A stretch of DNA of 64,000 nt, taken from assembly GCF_013426205.1 (NCBI RefSeq), contig NC_089426.1:2790001-2854000 (forward strand), read 5' to 3'. The translations under genes and the position numbers were made by a program. This stretch comes from Metarhizium brunneum (taxonomy: Eukaryota > Ascomycota > Sordariomycetes > Hypocreales > Clavicipitaceae). Below the pieces are notes generated by a model that saw only the letters and a list, made by a program, of their open reading frames with translations, ran no database searches and was not told the DNA's origin. Positions 47,896 through 60,348 of this stretch are shown piece by piece (position 1 is the first letter of the stretch; every line of letters starts with the position of its first letter).

Positions 47896-48828
47896 ACCTT
47901 GGCAAGTACCTAGAACCTAAGGCTGTCGGGGACTTGGTTCATCAAGAGTACATGTATCCTGAGCGTAATTGCTTATTACTCGCGTACTTGGCTGCTCGAG
48001 GGCTACGCGGGGCTTCAAACATGACGATGCATACGTATTTGGTACTCATGTATTAACCATCAATGCTTCATCATCACAGGACGCCTTCATTTCATACTTT
48101 TCATCGGCCATCTAGTGATGGGACACTTTGCCAGACACTTCACCGCCCGTCCCCCAAACTCATGGACGGCCCCTCTATCTATGGCGTCGGCGAGCAAGTA
48201 TCATATCTATCTTGTTGATGCTCTTATATGTGCCGCCCCAAACGGCCCCCTCCCATCCAAACATCCCAACATGTTGTATCGTATAGATTTTCCATCATCG
48301 TCTTGATGCCCGCGTCCATACTCGGCCCCGTGGTGCATGACTTGTCTCGTCAAAGTCTCCTGGACAAACCGATAAAAGTTGTACACACACACACATGGAC
48401 ACACACGATGCACCACGCCGGACGACACCCGCCTCAATGAGCTTGGATGCCTTCAATCCTGTGGCACAAAGGTCGTGTCCAACGGGCAAACGAGCTTCCC
48501 AACACTGAAAAATATCATCACCAACCAACTATTGCTGACTCTCCACGCTGCCAACAATATGAAGCCATGAGTCCCTCCGATGCTCTGCATTAGCTGCTCC
48601 TGACAAGACCGATATCCCCAGACGGCTTTCATCACTGCCACCCTTTGCAATCAGAATCCACAAACAAAAACAAAAAAAAAAAAGTCGGTATCGCGTCCAT
48701 CTTCAATTCCCTCGGGTGCATACACCTGTGGCCGGCTTTTTTCTCCTTCCGGTCGCTAACAAGCTCGCCAGCAGCATCTGTCTGGTTTTTGTTCAATCCG
48801 CGAGCCAGGCTCTTTTCCCTCTGCGTCC

Positions 48829-48965
48829 GTCTCCGTTCTGTGTCTCTCTCCTTCTCCTGTCCCTCTCTTTCTCTCTCTTCCTGTCCATCCACTTTGTCTC
48901 TCTTTACCCGCGCCTTTTACTTCTCCCTCTGCTTCTCTGCCTGCTCTCCTCCCCTCCCCTCGCCC
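48829..48965 (+). promoter_or_regulatory. Pyrimidine-rich promoter/leader tract
   Basis: About 135 bases of CT-rich sequence with repeated CTCTC and CTTCTC words end some 45 bases before the ATG at 49009. Such tracts near the transcription start are common in filamentous fungi. The transcription start itself cannot be placed. Confidence 0.4.
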
Positions 48966-49008
48966 TACTTTGTCCATCGGCACACCTGCCTCCGCCTATG
49001 CTTTAAAG

Positions 49009-49506
49009 ATGGACAGGCACCAGCAAGAGTTCCAAACGCACATCGTGGTTCATCGCGGAAGCATCCAAGACACGTCTCACCAGCGACGAATTGGCCTCTG
49101 GTTCGTTCCGTGCGAAAGAGGATCCCAGTATTATTTTCACGTGAAGCGCGCCATCCACAACTACCAGTTCGAGATCAAGAGAGACTGGGATCCGACCTGC
49201 ACCGGAAGTGCCCTCCCGCTCATTTACATTGGCAGGACGGACAAATTATCCGCCAGCGAGTTGGTCAAGATCCTCACCGACGTGCCCATCGAAAACCACA
49301 ACCTCGAATTCAATGGCCAGCAGTGGATTTGGGAAGCGCTTACGTTTCTGGTCTCCAAGGGCCACTTGACCAGAAGGCAGCTGGATGACGGCTTCGAACA
49401 GATGCTTGTGACGGTTCTGCAGGGCTCGGCTGATGAGCTCCCGGAGACACATCACGGCCATATCCGCAGCAGCAGCAGCAGCAATGACACCACAGATGTC
49501 GTCTAA
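49009..49506 (+). CDS. Uncharacterised fungal protein, 165 residues
   Basis: Single-exon frame from an ATG in good context (AAAGATGGAC) after a CT-rich leader. I do not recognise the family with confidence. The protein has a beta-rich first half (HIVVHRGSIQD, IGLWFVPCERG, YYFHVKRAIHNYQFEIKRDW). A region with the pattern of small fungal DUFs of the DUF6914/DUF7770 style follows (LVKILTDVPIENHNLEFN, then GQQWIWEALTFLVSKGHL), and then a polar Ser-rich tail (SSSSSNDTTDVV). Trp and His residues are conserved-looking, but no catalytic triad can be named. There is no signal peptide or membrane segment, so it is probably intracellular. The frame extends upstream to 48970 but without an ATG. Confidence 0.7.
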   Translation: MDRHQQEFQTHIVVHRGSIQDTSHQRRIGLWFVPCERGSQYYFHVKRAIHNYQFEIKRDWDPTCTGSALPLIYIGRTDKLSASELVKILTDVPIENHNLEFNGQQWIWEALTFLVSKGHLTRRQLDDGFEQMLVTVLQGSADELPETHHGHIRSSSSSNDTTDVV

Positions 49507-51367
49507 TCACCAAGGTTGTGATTTTTGCCGGAGCTTGTTAGGGCTACTAGATGATCTACAACTACGATTTAAGTTGCCACGAAATTACGAGACAAACGCA
49601 TGGTTTCATGGTATTGAGAGTCTTTTTGCGGGGTTTGTCTTTCTTTCTAATCGTCTTATTCTTTTTCTTATTACATGCTTGATTCACATCCCCAGTTTGT
49701 TTTCCGCCTGCTCCAAAATATTCCCGGTCGCTGTCTGATTCCATGGTCCCTCGATCGACAAAGCCACTGGTAGGCAGAGCTCCGTTCCACGACAGCCGCA
49801 TTTGGCAAGTAACCATGTGGGAGAGCACGACCTGAGCGATCACAACGCACAGGACAAAGGGTGTGTGGCAGAGTCCGCCAAAAGGTCATCAAGGTGGGTG
49901 GCATGTGTTGTATGTGTGGTATTTTAGGTGTTGAGTCTGGGCCGGCAACATGAGTGAGTTGGAGTCATCACAAGGCGGACATGGCGTTGGGGGCAAACTG
50001 ATCTCATGTGTTGTTGAGTTTTTTGGGTGCCTGGAACTTATGGTACTCCGTACAGGCACTTGGTTTTTATTTTTATTTTTTTTCCCTTTCAATCCTGTTG
50101 GCCGTGGTCCCCTTTGCCTTTGCACATTTTTGCTTCCGTTTCGTTTCATGCTGTGAAAGGTGGAGATTGACCTGGTCCTTTGTTACAGTTATGCTGGGGT
50201 CCTTGTCTGAGAGAAATAATAACAGAGGTGCATGAAGGCCTGGACTCTTACTCTTATTAGGTGGCTCTCGAGATGCTGCGTCTGCCCACCAATCGACACA
50301 TGGCCAACCCTTGAGGTTTGGCACAGCGGTAGGCGGCGGCATCTGCAATGTTTGATTGAAAAATATAGTGTTGCAGGGCATGTAGCATGAAACGAGCAAT
50401 CGGCATCCGGCAGGCCAGGATGATGCAGAATATCCTTCAAGGAGTTCTACTCGTGGGTCTTTTTTGGGCCTTTTGCTCTCTGTTTTTCATCATCACACAA
50501 ATACAGACACGGGGCGCTCTTTGACCTGAGCACTTTACGCACATCGAGACATGTTGGCCTATGCTTCTACGCACCAGTTTCGCGTGAAGACAACGGTCCA
50601 TTAAGATGCTCAGGTGGCCCTTGTCCTTGGAAGTAGTACTACCGGGGCCAGGCCGAATAGACCAGGTTATTTCTGAATCATCCCACGGGAACGTCGCCCC
50701 CCATCGGGACCGAGTAGTACTCGTGAACCACTCCATGCTCCCTCAGTATGGAGGACTCTCTATGCCGCAGCATCATGCCTCTGAGAGCCGGAGTAGCCAT
50801 GGCGGTCTCTGTCAATATTGCCCATCCATTTGCCAGAAAAAAAAAACTGCCCAACGCTTGCCAGAAGCGGGCAATGCATGGGATCAGTCACATCCCATGC
50901 TCCCGCGCCGGGCGATTGCCTGTTACACAAAAGCGAACCAATGTCACGCTCAAGTGCTCAAGTCTAAAGAGGGGAGAGGGAGGGATCAATGAGAGACAGA
51001 GAGACAGGGCTGCAACCAACATTGATAAGAAGTGGATGGAACCCCTCACGGAGGACTGCGCAAGTAAGGACCATTCCCGCCGCTCAGAAACAAAAATGAG
51101 ATTGCCTCGGCGGGAAAATGGAGGTTCTGAGGTTCTCTAGCTGACAGTTTTCGAGCCTTAAAGCCCTTCCTTTTTCTTTGCGTTTCTTTCCTTCTTTCCT
51201 TTCTATTTCGCCTCTTTGAATGGAAAATTTCGAACCAGACGTGAATTCGACGACGCTGTCTCGTTGAAGGTGCCGGCGCCACAGCCGCAGCTGCAGCCGC
51301 AGTGTCAAAGTCACACAAACTCGCCCCGATTTACAAAGTACCTCCCTTCACCTTCCAGTCTTTCATA
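49507..51367. other. 1.9-kb intergenic region
   Basis: This is the 3' flank of the gene at 49009 and the promoter of the phosphotransferase gene at 51368. One TACTCCGT octamer is at 50044. No coding region is supported. Confidence 0.55.
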
Positions 51368-52364
51368 ATGGTAACGCAAGAGAAATCTGTGGTAGGGATT
51401 GGTGCGGAGCCCAAACTGCTGGGCAGTTTCGACGTCGTGTGGAAATATCTGGGGCAGCTGGATGAAAGTGCACCAGCTCCTTCACCATCGACTGTCGACG
51501 ACAATCATGGCACGGAATCAGATGGTACGAGGCCCTTTGTGCTTACAACTCGTGTTTCCTTCGGATATCCAAGTTTCCGAGTTGTCATATGCCGTCATTT
51601 ATAACTAACCGTATTCGTTCAAAACAGGTTCCATCCTTCTCTACAGCACCTCGGACCGAAGTGTCACCCTCTTCCCAGACAAAACCATTGTCAAGTCGGG
51701 CAAAACCATTTCCCTCGAAGAAGCCGAAGCTATCCAAGTTGCCGCTCTTGCAGGGCTGCCCGTGCCCGAAATCTTCACCACGGACAGCCAGCCCGGCGGC
51801 ATCAATGTTCTTCAGATGAGCCAAGTCGAGGGCCGGCCCTTGTCAGAAGTATGGCGGACCATGACGCTTCGTCAGAAGCGTAGCATTGCCCTCCAACTCC
51901 GCAGTATGCTCACCACCATGCGTGCATTACAGGCTCCCCCTAGATTGGTGGGTGCCTGTAGTGGTGGCCAATTCCGCGACTCGAGACTCTGCCACTCGCA
52001 TTACTTTCCGTCGCTGGTCAACGAGGACGAGTTCAACAAGTACCTGATATCGAACTTGTCGCATGTCACGCCGAGACCGGTTAGGGATGCCTTCACCAGA
52101 CAGCAGAGGAATGGCCATCGAATTGTCTTTACACACGGGGACTTGAGCCCCAGAAACATCATTGTGTCCAACGATAGGATTGTGGGGTTGGTTGATTGGG
52201 AAGAAGCAGGTTGGTTCCCAGAATACTGGGAGTACGTAAAATTCTTCTTGAGGACGGGTGCAGAAGATGGAGACTGGCCATCGTATGCGTACGAGATTTT
52301 CCCCGAGGTTTATCATGACGAATTGGTTTTGTACTTTTCCATTCTGCAATGGCAGTCGCCCTAG
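51368..52364 (+). CDS. APH-family (aminoglycoside phosphotransferase fold) small-molecule kinase
   Basis: Two exons (51368-51524, 51628-52364) give 297 residues. The intron has a GTACGA donor and an AACAG acceptor, with CTAAC upstream, and rejoins a split Gly codon. The C-terminal lobe carries the fold's catalytic elements: FTHGDLSPRNIIV, with catalytic D224 and metal-binding N229, and GLVDWEEAGWFPEYWEYVK, with D242 as the DFG-like metal ligand. The N-lobe has a short nucleotide-binding sheet with a likely ATP-contacting lysine in KTIVKSG. Members of this large fungal family phosphorylate unknown small substrates. Antibiotic resistance should not be inferred. No pathway genes adjoin it. Confidence 0.88.
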
Positions 52365-52821
52365 CCACTACTCGAGAGGTTGCAGAGACTGAAACAGCGA
52401 GATCAACAAAAAGGGTGCTAATTTGTGCTTATAAGGGAGGGCGGCACACTGAATTCTCAGTAACGGCATGGATTGGGCGTTTTCTCTTCTTATAACGGCG
52501 GGATTAACATTCATTTGAGGAGTAGGCAGTGACATACCCCTGGACAGCGATATGAGTTCTTTTTGGGATGGTTTCTTTTTTCAAAAGCAGATTGGCCGTT
52601 AATACATGCATTCCTTTTGTCGGTCGCTGTGATGATGGTTTCCTCTTTTTTGATGTACATGACCAAAAGCGCTTAGAGGAGCACGGTTACCTGTAAATGC
52701 ATATATTCAGCACATGTATGCGTTAACAACAACTGGGGCATAACGATATTCTTGCTTCCGGCATTTGGATCAAGAGCGAGAGCGAGTTGTAGGGAAGATA
52801 ATTTTGCGTCTGCAATTGCTA

Positions 52822-52849
52822 CAGTGGGAGGCAAAAAGTATTCGATCAG
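52822..52849 (+). mobile_element. Possible solo terminal inverted repeat of a Tc1/impala-like element
   Basis: The sequence begins CAGTGGGAGGCAAAAAGTAT after a TA dinucleotide (52820-52821). From memory, impala-type fungal Tc1 elements start CAGTGGGGTGCAA-AAGT with a TA target duplication, which it resembles. No opposite-orientation partner end and no transposase frame could be found within several kb, so at best it is a relic. Confidence 0.25.
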
Positions 52850-54816
52850 ATCAGGTACCTGGCATCACGCCCTACTACAAGGTACTACAGTATATTAGTG
52901 TGTACTTCTTGGTGGGCACATATGTTCTGCCACCAGACAGTCTAGACTGCATGTGTTCAATGCTCGGTATGTGCCGTTGACGCCAATATACAGCAGATTG
53001 CTGCAAGTCTGGCGAATCTGCACCACACCCAATCAGATATACATACAGAGTTTACCTACATACACTTGACAACACACGACGCAAGGGCACGCATGGTACT
53101 CTCTGTACTGCACTTGGCGACCTCGCCTCCGGATCGAAGAGCTCGACAGTCACTTCTCCGCAGCACATGTACCGTCGACTTATACGTCTAGACCGTAGTT
53201 ACTTTACCTAAATGCATGCATCGGATCAAGCATTTCCGGTGAGCAGCAGCCCTGACAGATGGTCAGTGCACGCGAAGATGTCGATTGACGGTACGTACAT
53301 GTATGCAGTTTTCAGACACCGGTGCAGGCGCATCCACGATCCATCCCAACTGACATACATATTGACATCTCATACCTTACCAGCAGCTGACCGTTTGAGA
53401 AAAATCACAGTTTCCTTGCATTCCGATTTGCCGTCCATGGTTCATTCGCGAGTCAACCAACAAGTATTGATGCGGGCAGACTCCCAAACCAGCCATGGTC
53501 CCGTCTACCCATTTGCAGAGGCGGCGTTGGTTGTTTCTACGGAGCAGCTGAGTTGAGCATCGTCAAGATCAGTCCGAAAGCCCTTTATCGTTTTCTTCAG
53601 CCCGACTAACAGATTGCGGTGAAGACGACACGGGACATTCATTGATCGAATTTTGATGGCGCCAATGCTATTATTGATGTGTCTGTTTCATGGTTGAGCA
53701 GCACTGCTTCAGCCAGGCGGGTTGCACAAAATCGCCGTCGTACAAAATAGGCGAACCCAACAAGGAGGCAACTACTACTCCGTGCTACGGAGCACATACT
53801 CCATACGGAGCAATAATCGATGCTTTCTTCTGCGGGCTTGCATCCTGCGCCTCGGCGGAGGCGTCTTGCTGTCTTGCAAAAGCTCCTTCTGCCCGTGCGT
53901 GTTGCTCGAGCTTGACTCGGCACCCTGTCTGCTGCCATGGTATTGATGCCCAACAGGCCCGTCCCCCCGATGCAGAAGCTTATTAACAGAAGGGGAGAAA
54001 AAAATCAGCTTACTGTCCGAATGGACTGCAGCATGGCCACTCGGGTGTTACCTCTGTTGCTGGCTTACTACTTCTTGGTTGAGACAAAGGCTCCTTTTTT
54101 TTGTCTGCTGCAATACATACCCCGGCCGCATTGCCTTGATTGTTTGCCCGCGGTATCGTGGCCGCCATGAACAAATACACATAGGACGACTCCAACTAAT
54201 TGGCCAGTGCTTCATCTTGATGGAGAAATAACATCTCTACCGACAGTGTCGTCTGCTCACTCGGCATGCCTCGGTACACGAGTTAGATGTCCCATCCGTC
54301 CAACATGGGTTGCGAAACGGTCGCGTCTCTAATGCTACCAGCGAAATGTACAGATTGGGGAAAATAAATTGCCAAGACAGTCAATCAAGCATCATCCCGT
54401 TTCTCAGTACTCTCTTACTCTCTCTCTCTCCCCTTTCCTGTTGAATCGAAGTAACAGAGGCTATCATCTGCCAGCTTCCAGCACACGCCCCCCTTCGGAT
54501 GGATTATGGCCTTACGGCCGTCAAGTACTCTCCATGTATCTTCGACTTGAACGCCAAGCAGTACCATTGCATCTGTTGTACGCCTCTAACTGCTGTTGGG
54601 AAACATGAGGGCCGTCAACATGGAAAAGAACCCCGCTTCGTCCAGGAGGCTGGCGCGTCCTAAAAAGTCGCACTGCGTCAGAAAACGCGATGGTGGATGA
54701 TGGGTGGATGGGTTGGATGGGTGGATGACACTGGATAGAGTTTGTCGAGTTCTTCCATGCATGTTCGGTTGCATGAAACTGCTGCGCAAGCTTATCGGCA
54801 AGCTTCACTTCGAGTT

Positions 54817-54846
54817 TAGTACTACTACCACTAGTAGTAAGTACTA
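54817..54846. repeat. Near-palindrome TAGTACTACTA / TAGTAGTAAGTACTA
   Basis: The left arm 54817-54827 pairs with 54832-54846, apart from a few extra bases in the right arm, around a short loop. It has the same AGTAC/TAGTA word style as the hairpin at 5788-5809. Confidence 0.6.
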
Positions 54847-56704
54847 CCTTGAGCCTACCAGGAGGACTTCTTTCTGGTGATCAAACTCACGGCTAGGCCC
54901 GCTAGTTTTGCTACTGTACGGTCCTCACGCCTTTCCCATTCCGAGAAAGGCGGCGATCATAGATAGCATTTGCACCATGACCAGGCAAAAGCTTGTTCGT
55001 TTAGCTCCTCTTTAGCTGGCGATCACCAACCGGCCCAGCACGGAGCCGTACCATGTGTCTTCACAGGCTCAGGGTGTCGGGTGCGGCTTCTGATGCCTCT
55101 CCTCTAAACTACATGTAAACATGCATGTGTACGTTACCAAGGTTGTCTTCCACCATCTATCTCAATTCAACCTGCAGGTCCACGACCCTAGGGTCATTAT
55201 TCACGGACAAAGCCTTTTGCTCGCCCGGTTTGACCGTGGCTATGCCCGCCCCCTGGAACGGTGCCCCCAGCCAACAAGATCGTCGAAAGGCGACATCAAT
55301 CTCCACGTGAAGTCTTGGCAACGGCCACTTGCAGTATTGTAGATGTTACGCGTACGGCAAAAGATATTTGCCTATTAACAAGTATACACGTATGCCAACA
55401 TACTTTAAATAGTATATCTATTGATAGCCAGATACATGGTAAGTTGCAATGCCTCATGCCTCCCCAAGTTCCATTACCAAGTAGTCCAATTGGCAAGGCC
55501 CTATGATGCTGACGCAAAAGGAGGCGAAGTCGGTCTTGGCCCTATGATTGCAAATAGCAACCTCTTGGACATGAGCTTGGCAGATGCCTTGGATGACTAC
55601 TTATCTCTACTTATCGAGGTTGTCGACCGCTGGCCAAGAGCTTCGAGAAGACAAATCGGATAAGCAAACTTCTTGGCAGACCTTCTGGAACCACGCTCCA
55701 ATACGCATCCCGGTGACTTTTTTCCTTTTTTTGCCTGTCTCATGTATCCGGATATGTGCCATGGCGGCGCAGATGTCACTTGTCCTCATGGACGGTAAGT
55801 GATGCACTGTGTAAGCATGTGCAGAGGCATAATAAGGTGGGATCATCCAGCAGGGCGCTGACCAAGATCGTCCTCTCGAGCGCCTATTTCTTCTTCACGC
55901 CCGCGGTCTATGCAGGAACTGGAGCAGGTGTGTTCCGTCGAGACTCGACGCTAGCGCCTTCGCTGAGCCTCGTATATGCTCTCGAAGCAGTTAAGGCTTC
56001 AACGATGTATCTGTCGAATATTGTGACCAACAGGCCACTATTTTTTCTGATCGATACGCCTATAGCCACTCATTAGAGCTCACTAGAAAAGAAGCATCAA
56101 CAATTCGATATGGGTCTGTGCCGGTATGCTTCCAAGGCTTGTGGGAAAAGATACTCGGTTTGGACCCTTGACTGCTTTAGGGGGTTAGAATATGGTACAA
56201 AGCTATCCAGGAAGTTTCCTAGCAGTCAAAGGGCCTTTCAGCCATATCTTGTCTCTGAAAGGCACGGTTCTTCCGTCACAATATTATGATTCATGGCGAC
56301 GTTAATCCCCTAGGAACGAGGTAGTGGGAGTTGCTGCTTCAATAACAAGACTCTTCCACCGTGGGATTAAACGTTGACCCTCCATCTCATAAAAATAATT
56401 AAAAAGAGCGAATCTTCGGGTGTTTGTCTTAATAATTTCTTTCTTTAAAGGAGGATTTGCATGAGTAAGTGTACTGGATGAAGGCAGACTATATTGCAAA
56501 ACTGTGGCCAAACAGCAGTCACGTATATATATCTGTAGACTAAAATGGTAAAAGGACACACGAAGAGCTCGATATTGGTGATATTCGGCCAAGGGCTGCT
56601 GTGGCTGGATCTTTTCACTCCATGATTCGATAGTCAAATCTAATATCCATCGTGACGGGAGGAGGCACAGGCTTGGAAACTACCATATCATTGATGTTTA
56701 GCAG

Positions 56705-56996
56705 CTAGTACTCCTCATCATAATCTTCCTCCTCAATGTTATCATCTCCCTCTTATTATCATCTTCTTCCACCTTGTTCACACTCTGATCTAAAACCGCC
56801 CAACTTGTCCTCATAATTTGACAGTTCTTGTGTAATACCGGCACAAAATTCTCTCCCCGGTGCTTTTCTAACACAGAATTGCCTTGATCCCCGGACTGTT
56901 TCTCATGCGGACCTGATTTCGAGGAGGAGAAACGTCCGCAAGGCCTCCTGGCCCAGTTTAGTAGGGGGCAAAAAGTATTTAACTAGATCAAAAACT
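56705..56996 (-). pseudogene. Decayed coding-like sequence with in-frame stops
   Basis: On the minus strand a frame reads VFDLVKYFLPPTKLGQEAL from about 56996, hits a stop, continues with FCVRKAPGREFCAGITQEL, meets three adjacent stops, and closes with an acidic EGDDNIEEEDYDEEY end. The composition is protein-like and the stops look acquired. The family is not recognised. The same DNA, read on the plus strand from 56959, resembles the end motif at 52822, so a transposon relic is an alternative. Confidence 0.25.
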
Positions 56997-59900
56997 TAGC
57001 TTTTGCGCTCTGTGCTTCGTACTATTCTCTCCAGCCATGAGTCCGACGAGATCTGAAGTGATTAGTGGAAGATACCTACCTGCTTTTAACACTGGTTACA
57101 TTGACACCTATTTTCTCGACTCATCGCTCTCCAGGATGGATACTAATCCCCCCAACTAGAAGCAGAAACGCGGTCATCTTAAGCTATCGTCCCAGCAATG
57201 GACTTTGCTCTTTCCTTATACCCTAATAACAGCCGTAGTCGGCGTATCAAGAATCTCCATAACCGAAAACCATTCGTTTTCTCAGAGCTCCGGCCACGGC
57301 AACGATGCGTTTGGTGGACATGCCTAGCTGCGATTTTGCATGCAATCATCTTGCAAGCTGCAGTCCGCAGAGGAATATATTTGCTCAAGTATACCACTAG
57401 TATACAAAAGCATGTTCGATCAAACAGTGCAAAGGTACTCGATGTCAGTGCTATCGATGCGCCTTGTGTTGCGTGTGCACGAAGTAGGCTGCTGTCATTA
57501 ATGATATTGACTTCATTTCCCCTTCTGAGATTGACTCTCGTCGTGATTATATCACCAGTTACAGGGCTATATAACGGAGCTAGCTTCATCCCCTGGTGAC
57601 GAATATGACTATTGGACATCAACGCTGGAGCATTATGTAAACTAGCTGTAGGGTCAGGTTAGCTATTCACCGTATTATAAGTAGAAATGATGGTACTCAC
57701 GCCACTTTAATTGACTGATTTAAGGCACCGAGCTTCTATTCAACCCTGCCAGGCCTCGGATTAATCGCGTCAAGTTTCGTCTCCATCGTTCGTCGTAAGG
57801 CTCCCAACTCAACGTCCTCGTTGAAATCCCGTCCATGCCAAATAGTTAAATACCATCCCAAGTTCAATATGACTTGTTTAACACCATCCCCTATTAAATA
57901 TCAGCCTAATTCGCAGTGTCCCATGTGCTTCCCAATCCTTCGCCAATCAAGATATCTCTGCTCATTGATCAATTGTCATTATTTGCGTCCTGGCGCGCGG
58001 CTGCCGCACACAACATCCATCCCACGCGTACACCGTATATATTGTAAGGTATTAAGAGTGTATATTGTAAGATACTCATTGGTCTACTAGCCGGTTTGTA
58101 TTTCAACCAGTCTCATGGCCCGAGATCTGTATGGTCTCATTTACATCTTAAAGATCCTCGATACTTTTCTTGAGGAGGACGAAATGTAGTCATCAAGCTA
58201 TGACACAGACGTGCGTGCAAGATTCCTTCAGAAAGGCCTGAACTTGGTCTCTGAGCCAAATATACTTTGCGTTTTCTTCTGGCAGTTTTAGAGTTATTAG
58301 TAGAGGATGCAAATGTAGAGGTCACCTAGAGGCATGTGCGTTTATTCTGCAGGAAACATTAGCCCTACGAAGTTTTCTACACCTCTGCTTTCTTCCCATC
58401 ATAGCATGGAACTACGGCTCAAGTATTCACGGTAGTGGGAATCAATGTGGTCCATGGGAAACGGAAGAAATGCCAGAAATGTTCACCCTCTGTGGAGTCT
58501 AATTGATCTCGTGGCACTCCTATCATGCCGACTTGCAGATGATCGACAGTGTTTGCTTTTTCTTTCATTCCACATCATGGGCTTTGTTCTCGGCGGGACA
58601 GTCTTGCTGTGTCAGAGGAGAGACTTCTGCCGCCGAGTCATACACTTTTTTTCTTGTCTCGGGCTGGAGTGATGAGCCCCTGCATGCAAACAGGACCAGA
58701 GTCAGAATGTTTTGTTCCGTTAGAAGATTCAGAGTAAGATGGATGTAGCGTTTCACACAACCGTCCAGACCAAACACTCGAAGCGTGGACATGGTCGCTC
58801 CGGGTTGGCTACTCATGCACCATCACCGCCTAGAGTGGGATTTGGCGACATGCTCGTTCATAAGCAGCAAGCCATTGCCCTGTTGCGAAATACATCAAAC
58901 AGCTAACGGACCTACCGCTGCGGTCTACACTCCATGTCACCACACAGGTCTGCGGTCTTGCGAGGGAATAAGCCAAAACAGATGGCATGTGTAGAGTACG
59001 AATCTCCGTTCCTATTCCGATGGGGCAACAGCTAATTCGGATCAAGGCCGTTTCGTGCGTACATGGTGGCTCATATAAAGCCAAAATACTCCGTGCGATG
59101 CCACACAACAAGGGAACGTCACCTTGACGGCGATGTCAAGAAGACAAGAACTAGCAAAGGCATGTGAAAGATGCCCATCATCCGACGACATGCCACTGGT
59201 GGATTCATTTCCCAGGCGTCTTTGTCGGCCTCGTCATTGACGGTTGATGGTTCTCTCGTGGATTCAATGAAAATGGGCTCATATGGGATCCAGCGCCTGC
59301 AGTTAATCAACTACCCACCTGCATTGCCAGCTCATCAGCCAAAAACGGGAATGGTGGGAAAGCCACTACAGGGCGTCCTCAGGGGGGCTTTGAAAGTAGT
59401 ACAAAATATTGGAGGGCACGCATCTGATGGACCGTTGTGCGGATTTTTTGGTCGATGCTGTCGAGCCGGCCAGAAATTCGCTCATAAGGCGGCGAACTGA
59501 GCTTGTGTTGTGCTACAGCTGGCAGGCGTCGTGTTCCTGGTTCACAAAAAGAAAAGAAGAAGAAAAATTCCGGCACGGTCTCTCGGAACGGGGAATAGAC
59601 GAATAGCCTCATGCCAGATATACGGGCGCGGCTGCGTCCCTTTGTCCTCCAGAATATCCACCATATGTATGTACACGAGTAGACAAGGTCCACGTCGCCA
59701 ATGCCTAGTGGCAGAGGCACAAAAAAAAAGGTAGAAGAAGCCAGTTCAGGCTGATATGCACCGGGTTGGCGGACAGGTTCCAATCGGGACGAATTGGTGA
59801 TGCAGCTTGGCAGCAGTGGGTGTTGATTCGCGCAAACGAGTGGCTCAAAACCAAAACAGCTTGCAGGCCCAGGGGGACCGACGCCGACATGGAGCAAGCC

Positions 59901-60348
59901 AGCCATGCATGTCTGGAGGGATCAATGAGTCTGGTTCCTGTGTGATGCACTGAGGCTTACATTTACATGTATGCACTGATGGCTCAAGTTACATAGTACC
60001 GGACTGTCAACAGTGGGTGGCTTCGGTGGGGGCCAGAAAGGGCTGTCGAACCAGGTCCTCCTTCATGCGGCGCAGCGTGTCGTGAACACCAAGTGCACAG
60101 AACGCAAGTGAGAGAGATCTGCGGAAGCGATGCCGGCCGAATCCGCCGATGCGCGAGGTGAAATGGGATGAGAATGGACACTGACTGGCTCACTGCCAAC
60201 ACTTACTCCGTAATGTTGACGAGGAATGTTCCAAGCCGGGAGAAATTCTGGGGTTTCAGGTGACTGCGTGCACGAGCCGAGGATGCGGCAGGATGCGGCG
60301 GGCAGCAGTTGCCTTGCGCGCGTGCCTCTTGGTGAGCATGGGCGAGGC

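Larger units (their letters stand above)
38106..49008. other. 10.9-kb gene desert
   Basis: No complete gene is supported on either strand. The left 400 bases are the kinase promoter or leader. Tandem repeats lie at 38382-38406 and 39843-39872, and a 20-bp perfect palindrome at 44153-44172. Broken coding-like patches appear near 42480-42960 and 44810-45027. A (TTTC)n run is at 46622-46640, a GTAC-rich palindrome island at 47868-47915, and a CA repeat at 48383-48394. The right 180 bases form a pyrimidine-rich leader before the gene at 49009. Confidence 0.5.

Noticed and set aside
48970..49008. Upstream extension of the 165-residue protein to 48970
   Set aside because: There is no ATG in that extension (it would need TTG), and it runs into the CT-rich leader; ATG 49009 has good context.
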